Source of the DNA: Embleya sp049739465 | Lineage (GTDB): Bacteria > Actinomycetota > Actinomycetes > Streptomycetales > Streptomycetaceae | Reading direction: 5' to 3' | NCBI RefSeq assembly: GCF_049739465.1 | Contig: NZ_JBMHHY010000023.1 | Span: 62,001 to 126,000, forward strand | DNA: 64,000 nt | Part shown: positions 57,182 to 64,000 of the stretch, piece by piece | Layout of the letters: every line of letters begins with the position of its first letter | How positions within the stretch are numbered: the stretch's first letter is position 1 | Program-made: the position numbers and the translations under genes | Notes under the pieces: model-generated | Databases searched by the model: none | What the model saw: only the letters and a program-made list of their open reading frames with translations | What the model was told of the DNA's origin: nothing

Positions 57182-57843
57182 CGGGGTTCGGCCGATGCGT
57201 AGCCCATTTCCCAGGCGTACACGGCGATGCCGACCCGGTTGCGGACGGCGAGCTTTCGTTGGATCGCGGCCACATGGGTCTTGACCGTGCCGGGGGAGAT
57301 GAACAGGTCGCTCGCGATGTCGGCGTTGGTCTTGCCCTCGGCCACGTGCGCGGCGATCTCCACCTCGCGCTCGGTCAGCGCCTCGATCGGTGCGGTGCGG
57401 GCGCGCACGGCCCGCGGTTCGGTGACGTGCCGAAGCAGCCGGACCGTCACCGAGGGACTGATCAGCGTGTCGCCGGCGACCGCCGCGCGGACCGCCTCGA
57501 CCAGCAGGGTCGCGCCGGAGCGCTTGAGCAGGAAACCCGACGCGCCGTGACGCAGCGCGGGGTAGACGTACTCGTCGAGGTCGAATGTGGTCACCACGAC
57601 CACCTTGACCGGTGTCCCGGCATCCGGGCCGGCCAGGAGCCGGGTCAGTTCGAGCCCGTCCATCCGCGGCATCCGGATGTCCACCAGCGCCACATCGGGC
57701 CGCAACCGTCGCGCCGCCTCCAGCGCCGCGAGCCCGTCCGCCGCCTCACCGACCACCTCGATGTCGGCCTGCCGCTCCAGAATGCGGCGCATCCCCCGCC
57801 GCACCATCTCCTGATCGTCCGCGAGCAACACCGAGATCGTCAC
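57178..57843 (-). CDS. NarL/FixJ-family response regulator
   Basis: The 221-residue protein has a receiver domain with Asp9/Asp10, phospho-acceptor Asp55 in VALVDIRMPRMDG, switch Thr in VVVTTFD and Lys in LLKRSG. A LuxR-type HTH follows (ALTEREVEIAAHVAEGKTNA, DIASDLFISPGTVKTHVAAI). It is the first gene of the minus-strand operon and is coupled to the kinase by an ATGA overlap. GTG at 57843 is the natural start (TISVLLADDQEMVRRG). Confidence 0.94.
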   Translation of the reverse strand: MTISVLLADDQEMVRRGMRRILERQADIEVVGEAADGLAALEAARRLRPDVALVDIRMPRMDGLELTRLLAGPDAGTPVKVVVVTTFDLDEYVYPALRHGASGFLLKRSGATLLVEAVRAAVAGDTLISPSVTVRLLRHVTEPRAVRARTAPIEALTEREVEIAAHVAEGKTNADIASDLFISPGTVKTHVAAIQRKLAVRNRVGIAVYAWEMGYASAEPR

Positions 57844-58470
57844 ACCACCCGATTGTGCCGGCGGCGAGAAACCCGCCCGACGTGGTGGGCATGACGGGCA
57901 CGGCGGCCGAGCGGGCATGGTGAGCACTCCCGGGCTTACGCGCGTTCGCGAAGCAGGTGGGCACGGCGGGCAGCCGGGCCCGTCTCTTCCGTGCCCCCGG
58001 GTGCCGCAAGCGGTAGCCGCCGGCCCGCCGCGAACTCCGCGCCCACACCCGGCGCAGGGGGCCTCGACGCGGCACACTCGCCGGCACCCATGCCGAGGTG
58101 GCCGGCCGCGCAGCCGTCGTGGCTCTCCTTCCTCGATGCTTCCCCGATGCGTCGGAAATGCACTACGCCGCAAGCGACTTCGCACCCCGGCCAGGTGCCC
58201 GGACCGCGCCCCGGCCGGCCCCGACCGCACGCGCTTCCGAGGGTCCGATTGTCGGCGAGCAGTACCTCTGTCGATGTCGAGGGAGTTTTTGCCGGTACTG
58301 AGGGAACCGCCCAACGCGTCGGCTGTCCGGGTGGGGGAGTCTCGGAAAGCGGGGTGGTGGGGGATCGGCATCGGGGGTGGCCATTGGGTCGCTGCCGGGA
58401 ATCGGCAAGGTTGGTAGGTTCTTTGTTGCAGCGATTGGGCAATGCGGGTGGGGCTGCGGGGGGATTGGGC
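57844..58470. other. 627-base divergent gap without recognised gene
   Basis: The gap separates the two-component system (minus) from the PucR-type gene (plus) and must hold both promoters. Frames crossing it are Pro/Arg-rich and look like chance. I could not find a palindromic operator or -10/-35 pair that stands out. Confidence 0.3.
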
Positions 58471-59580
58471 GTGAAGAGCGACGACGGCATACCCGTCGAG
58501 TTCGCGAAGGGCTGGGCCGAGCTGCTCGGCGAGGTTTCGGCGACCGGGCGATTGTTGCGCCGGATGGAGTTGGAGGCGCTCGCCGAGCTGGGGGAGCGGG
58601 CGGCGGACGCCGGGCACGACTGGCGGCCGCTGGTCGGGCTCTACCTGCGGGAGACCCGGCGGGCGTGGGGGACGCTGCCGGGCATCGTGCGCGCGGTGAG
58701 TGCGAGCGAGGCGGCTCGGACCGGGGAGGCGGTGCTGGCCGCCGCAGACGCGGCGATCACCGCGCTCGGCGCGGGCCACGAGCGGGCGCAGCGGATGGCG
58801 GTCCGGCAGGAGGAGGCCGCGCGCCGCGAGTTCATCGACGACCTGCTGTACGGGCGCAGCGACCCGGGTCGACTCGCCGAGCGCGCCGAGCGGTTCGGGT
58901 TGCGCCTGGCCCGGGCGCACGCGGTCGCGGTGGCCACCGGCGAGCCGGCCTACGACGAGGCGCATCCGCTGGTGCGCCGGGTCGAGCGCGAGCTGATCGG
59001 CCGGTTCGGCGACCGCGATGTGCTGCTCACCACCAAGGACGGCCGGCTGGTGTGCATCGCCGCGGACACCGACGAGCCGGTGCTCGCCGCATTCGCCAAG
59101 TACGCGACCTGGCCCGGCCCCGGCCGGGACGCGGCGGATCGGGTCGCCCTGGGCCGGCCGCACGCCGGCGCGGGCGGCGTGGTGTTGTCCTACGAGGAGG
59201 CGCTGAGCGCGCTCGACCTGGGCCGCCGGCTGGAGCTGCCGGGGACCGTACTGAACGCGGCCGATCTGTTGGTCTTCCCGGTGCTGATGCGCGACCGGGC
59301 GGCGATGTCCGACCTGGTCCGCACCGCGCTCGGCCCGCTGGTCCGGGCACGCGGCGGCGCGGGCCCGCTCCTGGAGACGATCGCCGCGTGCGCGGCGGCC
59401 GGCTACGTCAACGCCGAGGCGGCCCGCAGGTTGCGGATCAGCGTACGCACGCTCTCCTACCGCCTGGAGCGGATCCGGACGCTGACCGGATACGACCCCG
59501 CCGACGCGCTCCAGCGCTACACCCTGGAGACGGCCGCCCTGGGCGCCCGCGTCTTGGGCTGGCCGGGTATTCCGCTTTAG
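58471..59580 (+). CDS. PucR/CdaR-type transcriptional regulator
   Basis: The 369-residue protein ends with a PucR C-terminal HTH: IAACAAAGYVNAEAARRLRI, SVRTLSYRLERIRTLTGYDP and ADALQRYTLETAA. The middle (about 120-290) is a GGDEF-like effector region common in this family. The N-terminal 110 residues are helical and contain no PAS-type signature. Such regulators control purine, amino acid or antibiotic genes in Streptomyces. GTG at 58471 is preferred. Its target is not evident; the OB-fold/flotillin operon begins 125 bp downstream on the same strand. Confidence 0.88.
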   Translation: MKSDDGIPVEFAKGWAELLGEVSATGRLLRRMELEALAELGERAADAGHDWRPLVGLYLRETRRAWGTLPGIVRAVSASEAARTGEAVLAAADAAITALGAGHERAQRMAVRQEEAARREFIDDLLYGRSDPGRLAERAERFGLRLARAHAVAVATGEPAYDEAHPLVRRVERELIGRFGDRDVLLTTKDGRLVCIAADTDEPVLAAFAKYATWPGPGRDAADRVALGRPHAGAGGVVLSYEEALSALDLGRRLELPGTVLNAADLLVFPVLMRDRAAMSDLVRTALGPLVRARGGAGPLLETIAACAAAGYVNAEAARRLRISVRTLSYRLERIRTLTGYDPADALQRYTLETAALGARVLGWPGIPL

Positions 59581-59705
59581 ACGCCCTTTCCCTCGGGCCG
59601 GGGACCGGATATCAAGCACGGGCCAACACTGCCGACTTCCGGCAATGCGCGGACCCCCACGCCGATGCCACGATGTCGCCGCACGGCAGGCGAGGGGGTG
59701 GAGCG

Positions 59706-60350
59706 GTGGGGGATTTCGTGCGGGCGGCACTGGCGTTTCCCGCCGTATTGTTCAGCTTCGCGCTCGTCGTGGTGGCGGCCTACTGGCTGCTGGTGTTGAT
59801 CGGCGGTGTCGCCGTGGGCCATGGCGGCTCCGGGGGTGGCCATCATGGCGGGCTTTCGGGCCACGGGGGCCATGACGGTCACGGGGGCCATGGGGACCAC
59901 GGCTCACGCGACACCGCCGGTGTCCCGATCACGGTGACGATCTCCTTCGCGATCGCCGTGACCTGGTTCGGCTGCCTGGTCGGTACCGCGCTGACCGACC
60001 GCTGGTGGCTGCGCGCCGCGGCGCTCCCCGCGGCGCTCGGCCTGGGCTGGCTTACCGCGCGCCTGGTCCGCTCCCTGGGCCGACGCTTCCTGCCGGCCGA
60101 ACGCCCGTCCCTGCGTGCCGATTTCGTGGGTCGTACGTGTGTGATCCGAACCGGCCGGGTGGGCCACGACTTCGGTCAGGCCGAGGTGCGGGCCGAGGAC
60201 GGCTCGACCGCGATCCTCCAGGTGCGCACCGACGAGAGCGGACTGGTCTCCGGGAGCACCGCGTTGATCTTCGACTACGACGAACCCGGCGAGTTCTTCC
60301 GGGTCACCCGCTTCGACAGCGTTCTGGACCCGGACCGCATGCCGGGCTGA
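59706..60350 (+). CDS. YqiJ-like OB-fold membrane protein with a histidine-rich loop
   Basis: The 214-residue protein has three membrane helices (AFPAVLFSFALVVVAAYWLL, VTISFAIAVTWFGCLVGTAL, LRAAALPAALGLGWLTARLV) and a C-terminal OB-fold-like NfeD/YqiJ domain (DFVGRTCVIRTGRVGHDFGQ). Between helices 1 and 2 is a 40-residue loop with about 14 His in units such as GHGGHDGHGGHGDHG. The next gene is a flotillin, matching the YqiJ-YqiK pair of other bacteria. It may help anchor or regulate the flotillin. Confidence 0.85.
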   Translation: MGDFVRAALAFPAVLFSFALVVVAAYWLLVLIGGVAVGHGGSGGGHHGGLSGHGGHDGHGGHGDHGSRDTAGVPITVTISFAIAVTWFGCLVGTALTDRWWLRAAALPAALGLGWLTARLVRSLGRRFLPAERPSLRADFVGRTCVIRTGRVGHDFGQAEVRAEDGSTAILQVRTDESGLVSGSTALIFDYDEPGEFFRVTRFDSVLDPDRMPG

Positions 60351-60507
60351 GCCGAGCTCCCGAAGCAAAGCCGTCTCCCCCCCCCCCGATCCCCCGATCC
60401 CCCGCTCCGCTCGGAGCCTTTGCGACTCTCCGCCATCAACCGTCCGCAGCGCGGTGCCAAGCACCCGCGCGGAACCCAACGTCCCGTACAACCAGGGGAT
60501 TTCACTG
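60351..60507 (+). other. gap with poly-C run before the flotillin gene
   Basis: A run of about 12 C at 60378-60389 is followed by CGATCCCCCGATCCCCC. The run is a likely place for sequencing slippage but lies outside genes. The flotillin gene is probably cotranscribed with the upstream gene. Confidence 0.4.
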
Positions 60508-62550
60508 ATGGATGCCATCACCGTGGGCATCGGTGTGCTCGTCGCCGTCGTCCTGCTCGTCGTGCTCGTCGTCTTCCTCGCCGTGACCCGGCTCTACCGC
60601 AAGGTCTCGCAGGGCCAGGCGCTGATCATCTCCAAGTCCAACACGGTCGACGTCACCTTCACCGGCGCCGTGGTGCTGCCCGTGCTGCACCGGGCCGAGA
60701 CCATGGACATCTCGGTGAAGACCATCGAGATCCGCCGGACCGGGCGCGAGGGGCTGATCTGCCAGGACAACATCCGGGCCGACATCCACATCTACTTCTT
60801 CGTCCGGGTCAACAAGACCGTCGAGGACGTGATCAAGGTGGCCCAGGCGATCGGCGCGGACCGGGCCAGCGACCGGGCCGCGATCCAGGACTTCTTCGCG
60901 GCCAAGTTCGCCGAGGCGCTCAAGACGGTGGGCAAGCAGCTCGACTTCGTCGATCTGTACACCAAGCGGGAGGAGTTCCGGGACCGGATCCTCGCGGTGA
61001 TCGGCACCGACCTCAACGGCTACCACCTCGACGACGCCGCGATCGACTTCCTCGAACAGACCCCGATGAGCCAGCTGGACAGCGCGAACATCCTGGACGC
61101 GCAGGGCATCCGCAAGATCACCGAGCTGACCGCGATCGAGCACGTGCGCACCAACGAGTACCAGCGCACCGAGGAAAAGGAGATGACCCGGCAGAACGTC
61201 GAGGCCCGCGAGACGGTACTCGAACTGGAACGCCGCCAGGCCGACGCGGAGATCAAGCAGCGCCGCGAGATCGAGATCAGCCGGGCCCGCGAGGAGGCGG
61301 AGACCGCCCGCGTCCAGGCCGAGGAGCGGCTGCGCGCGGAGAGCGCGCAGCTGAAGACGGAGGAGGCGCTCGGTATCCAGAACGAGAACCGCGAGCGTGA
61401 GGTGGCCGTCGCGCAGAAGAACCGCGAGCGGGTGATCGCGGTGGAGAACGAGCGGATCGAGAAGGACCGCCTCCTGGAGGTGATCGCCCGCGAACGGGAG
61501 ACCCAGCTGCGTCGGATCGCCGGCGACAAGGAGGTCGAGGCGGAGAAGCGGGACATCGCCGAGGTGATCCGCGAGCGGATCGCGGTCGAGCGCACGGTGG
61601 CCGCACAGGAGGAGGAGATCAAGAAGCTGCGCCTGGTCGAGGAGGCCGAGCGGGAGCGGCAGGCGCTGATCATCCACGCCGAGGCCGAGGCCCAGGAGCG
61701 GCTGGTCAAGGACATCAAGGCGGCCGAGGCCGCCGAGCAGTCGGCCGGACACCGTGCCGCCGAGCAGCTGACCATGGCCGAGGCCCGGCGCAAGTCCGCC
61801 GAGTTGGACACCCAGGCGATGATCCGCGGCGCCGAGGGCATGCGCGCCGAGGCCGCCGCGGTCGGGCTCGCCGAGGCCGAGGTCAAGGAGCGGATGGCCG
61901 AGTCGGTGTCCAAGCTGGGCCACGCCGAGGCCGAGGTGACCCGGGTGAAGGCGCTGGCGAGCGCCGAGGGGCTGCGCGAGCGGCTCAAGGGCGAGGCCGA
62001 GGGCCTGACCGACAAGGCCGCCGCGATGGCCGCGCTCGACGAGTCCAGCCGGCTGCACGAGGAGTACCGGCTGCGCCTGGAGGCGGAGAAGGAGATCCGG
62101 CTTGCCGGTCTGGAGGTGAACCGGCAGATCGCCGAGGCCCAGGCGACCGTGCTGGCCACCGGCCTGGAGAACGCCAAGATCGACATCGTCGGCGGGGACA
62201 GCATGTTCTTCGACCGGATCATGGGCGCGATGGCGGCCGGCAAGAGTGTGGACGCCTTCGTGGACCGGTCCGACACGGTCAAGACGCTGGCCGGCTCCTG
62301 GCTCGACCCGAACGGCTCGACCTTCGTCGACGACCTCGGCGCGCTGGCCGCCGGCCTCGGCGCCGGCGGCGTGCGGGACCTGACCCTGGCGGGCGCGCTC
62401 GGCGCGCTGATCGCCGGTGGTGGACCGCAGACGGCGACGATCGAGGGCCTGCTCGACTCGGTCCGGGCCGGCGGCCTCGGCGACACCCGACTGGCCGACC
62501 TGGTGCCCCCGGCCCGGCTCAACGGCGCCGGCGTCGGCCTCGCCAAGTAG
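60508..62550 (+). CDS. flotillin-family protein (YqiK-like)
   Basis: The 680-residue protein starts with one membrane helix (about 5-28), then an SPFH/Band 7 domain (KVSQGQALIISKSNTVDVTF to DFVDLYTKREEFRDRILAVI, about 35-180). A very long charged coiled coil (about 230-560, rich in E-A-E-R repeats) follows, then a C-terminal flotillin region with DIVGGDSMFFDRIMGAM. Flotillins scaffold membrane microdomains. The upstream OB-fold protein and downstream DNA-repair ATPase form a conserved group in Streptomyces as far as I recall. ATG at 60508 gives the expected membrane helix at the N-terminus. Confidence 0.93.
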   Translation: MDAITVGIGVLVAVVLLVVLVVFLAVTRLYRKVSQGQALIISKSNTVDVTFTGAVVLPVLHRAETMDISVKTIEIRRTGREGLICQDNIRADIHIYFFVRVNKTVEDVIKVAQAIGADRASDRAAIQDFFAAKFAEALKTVGKQLDFVDLYTKREEFRDRILAVIGTDLNGYHLDDAAIDFLEQTPMSQLDSANILDAQGIRKITELTAIEHVRTNEYQRTEEKEMTRQNVEARETVLELERRQADAEIKQRREIEISRAREEAETARVQAEERLRAESAQLKTEEALGIQNENREREVAVAQKNRERVIAVENERIEKDRLLEVIARERETQLRRIAGDKEVEAEKRDIAEVIRERIAVERTVAAQEEEIKKLRLVEEAERERQALIIHAEAEAQERLVKDIKAAEAAEQSAGHRAAEQLTMAEARRKSAELDTQAMIRGAEGMRAEAAAVGLAEAEVKERMAESVSKLGHAEAEVTRVKALASAEGLRERLKGEAEGLTDKAAAMAALDESSRLHEEYRLRLEAEKEIRLAGLEVNRQIAEAQATVLATGLENAKIDIVGGDSMFFDRIMGAMAAGKSVDAFVDRSDTVKTLAGSWLDPNGSTFVDDLGALAAGLGAGGVRDLTLAGALGALIAGGGPQTATIEGLLDSVRAGGLGDTRLADLVPPARLNGAGVGLAK

Positions 62551-62597
62551 CCAGGCCGCCGGGAACCACCGCGTACGACAAGGGAGTTGACCGGAAC

Positions 62598-64000
62598 GTG
62601 AGCACCGAAGCCGGCGCCGCCGAGCCCGGGACGTACGAGGTCCTGCGGGACCGGCTCCTGGGCGCGGCCCGCGAGCTGGCCACCCGGGCCAGGGGGCTGA
62701 ACGAGCGCCGGGTGCACACCTACGGCGGCGGCTCGCTCGACCTGACCGGCACCCACCGGGTGCACACCGAACGGGCGGTCCTGGCCCGGGACATCGTCCA
62801 GGTCGGCGGTCTGCTCCTGGTCGGCTACGACGCGGCCGGCGTACCGGGCGAACCGGTCGGGCCCGCCGACGTGTTCGCGCTGCACCGACGCACGGCGGAC
62901 GGCTTTGCGCCCGCGCCGCCGGACGCGGTCCCCGGCCTGCTCGACGACGCGCGCTTTCGGCAGGACTTCACCGAGTTGTTCCGCTACTTCCGGGACACCC
63001 GGCTGTTGCAACTGCGCGACATCGGCACACACCTGCTCGCGGTCTTCCGGGTCGGCGAACGGCTCACCGACATCCGGGTGTTGCGCTGGCGTCTGGCCGC
63101 CGACGGCAGCCCGACCTACGTCGACGCGCAGGGCGAGCGTGAGCATGTCTTCCCGGCGGCCCACGAGTTCGCCTGGATCGAGAGCACCCGCGCCGACCAT
63201 GTGCCGGGCCGGCATCCGCACATCGCGATCTCGGACACGCTGTACGTGTCCACGCTCGACGGCCGGCTCACGGTCAAGGTCGTGAACGACACCGAGACCG
63301 CCGAGGGCATCCACGCCGAACCGGTCGAGGACCCGCTCCAGTCGCTGGCCGACGCGGACGTGTCGTATGCCCGGGTCGGCCCGCTGCTCCTGGTGCGGGT
63401 GCGCCCGTACCACGAGGACGCGTGGCGGCACCTGGTGTTCAACCCGCGCACCGGTGAGGTGCTGCGCCTGGACGGGATCGGCGCGGCCTGCCGGCGGCTG
63501 CCGGACGATCAGGGCATCGTCTTCCCCGGCGGCTATCACCTGGCCACCGGCACGGCCCGCACGTTCGACATCGACACCGCCGACCTGGAGTTCGAGTCGA
63601 CGGTACGCTCCCCCAACGGCGAGGACGTGCTGTACACGTTCCACGCCCGCGCCGAGGGCCGCACCGCGCTGCTGTCCTACAACGTGATCCGCGAGGAGGC
63701 CGCCGCGCCGATCGTGGGCCACGGGCGGGCGTTCTTCGCGGACGGCACGATGGCGGTGTTGCGCGCGGCGGGGGCCGAGCCGACCCGGACGCACACCCTC
63801 CAGGTGTGGGACACGCCGTACACCTCGGACGCGTACGCGGCGGCCCGCCCGGCCGGCACCGGCCCGCTGGCCCGGATCGGCAACCCCGAACTGGTGCGCG
63901 GCATCGCCGACTGCCTGTCCATCGCCGCACTGGCCGAGGAGATGGCCCCGACCACCGCGGTCTTCGAGGCGATCAGCGCAGCCGCAGCCCGGGTCGAGGA
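62598..64000 (+). CDS. DNA repair ATPase-like protein, 5' part
   Basis: GTG at 62598 opens a frame that stays open to the end of the window (467 codons). The sequence (LRDRLLGAARELATRARGLN, VHTYGGGSLDLTGTHRVHTE, ARDIVQVGGLLLVGYDAAGV) matches the N-terminal part of the large actinobacterial proteins annotated as DNA repair ATPase, which are about 1600 residues and have an AAA-type ATPase at the C-terminal end, beyond the window. The visible part looks like beta-propeller-type repeats (IVFPGGYHLATGTARTFDID). It follows flotillin by 47 bp, so they are one operon. Confidence 0.8.
   Translation, partial: MSTEAGAAEPGTYEVLRDRLLGAARELATRARGLNERRVHTYGGGSLDLTGTHRVHTERAVLARDIVQVGGLLLVGYDAAGVPGEPVGPADVFALHRRTADGFAPAPPDAVPGLLDDARFRQDFTELFRYFRDTRLLQLRDIGTHLLAVFRVGERLTDIRVLRWRLAADGSPTYVDAQGEREHVFPAAHEFAWIESTRADHVPGRHPHIAISDTLYVSTLDGRLTVKVVNDTETAEGIHAEPVEDPLQSLADADVSYARVGPLLLVRVRPYHEDAWRHLVFNPRTGEVLRLDGIGAACRRLPDDQGIVFPGGYHLATGTARTFDIDTADLEFESTVRSPNGEDVLYTFHARAEGRTALLSYNVIREEAAAPIVGHGRAFFADGTMAVLRAAGAEPTRTHTLQVWDTPYTSDAYAAARPAGTGPLARIGNPELVRGIADCLSIAALAEEMAPTTAVFEAISAAAARVE

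Noticed and set aside
60454..60507. Upstream ATG for the flotillin gene giving 18 more residues
   Set aside because: It would put a polar tail before the membrane helix and lacks a ribosome site; ATG at 60508 fits the family.
1..64000. tRNA, rRNA or riboswitch genes and large biosynthetic clusters
   Set aside because: None could be recognised by eye; a dedicated covariance-model search would be needed to exclude small RNAs.

Overview
The window is very GC-rich and uses strongly G/C-ending codons. It has the gene neighbourhood clpS, DUF2017, JAMM protease, CysO-like carrier, cysM, MBL hydrolase, rph and rdgB, DUF397 and XRE regulators, PucR-type and IclR regulators and many short 5' leaders. 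This points to a chromosomal segment of an actinomycete, most likely of the Streptomyces/Embleya/Kitasatospora group. No rRNA, tRNA, CRISPR array or large biosynthetic cluster was seen. Everything here is read from sequence alone; family names come from recognised motifs, not from a search.

Layout. (1) 0-9 kb: the end of a molybdenum hydroxylase operon (2Fe-2S and Mo subunits), an MFS exporter, a methyltransferase, a DEAD-like helicase, an IclR regulator and an S16 membrane protease that lacks the usual PDZ domain. (2) 9-14.9 kb: a complete four-gene osmoprotectant-type ABC importer, an Lrp/AsnC regulator and a divergent FAD-linked glycolate/lactate-type dehydrogenase. (3) 15-20.6 kb: an epimerase/XRE divergent pair, a free-standing AlaRS catalytic fragment, a double zinc-ribbon protein and a decayed beta-helix gene. 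(4) 20.8-22.8 kb: pncB and pncA for NAD salvage.

(5) 22.8-40 kb is an accessory region. A minus-strand gene train encodes two kinase-fold proteins, a zinc ribbon, a 40-residue membrane peptide and unknown proteins, divergent from an XRE-TPR regulator. It is followed by an RCC1-repeat protein, three tandem DUF397 genes, a GNAT gene with a decayed partial copy, DUF1330, HxlR and ChbG/YdjC genes, a 1.3-kb transposon-like element with a passenger gene, more IS-end repeats, truncated Nudix and HD genes, and a TetR/DHA2 efflux pair.

(6) 40-53 kb: two RDD membrane proteins, then the conserved block clpS, DUF2017, amino acid permease, Mec-like JAMM protease, a cysteine-containing leader peptide, CysO-like carrier and cysM. 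An inserted TetR/quinone oxidoreductase pair and hypothetical genes follow, then MBL, rph and rdgB. In Mycobacterium tuberculosis pncB1 lies next to clpS, and rhomboid and murI genes lie between cysM and the MBL gene. Here the first junction is opened by about 20 kb and the second is replaced. (7) 53-58 kb: a two-component system and a two-gene ABC exporter, all minus strand. (8) 58-64 kb: a PucR-type regulator and an OB-fold (YqiJ-like)/flotillin/DNA-repair-ATPase operon running off the end.

Regulatory sequence is unusually readable. At least eight genes have a TANNNT -10 box exactly 12 bases before the start codon, which predicts leaderless transcripts. Several divergent regulators have clear palindromic operators. 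Two convergent intergenic gaps carry the same 26-bp-period repeat family.
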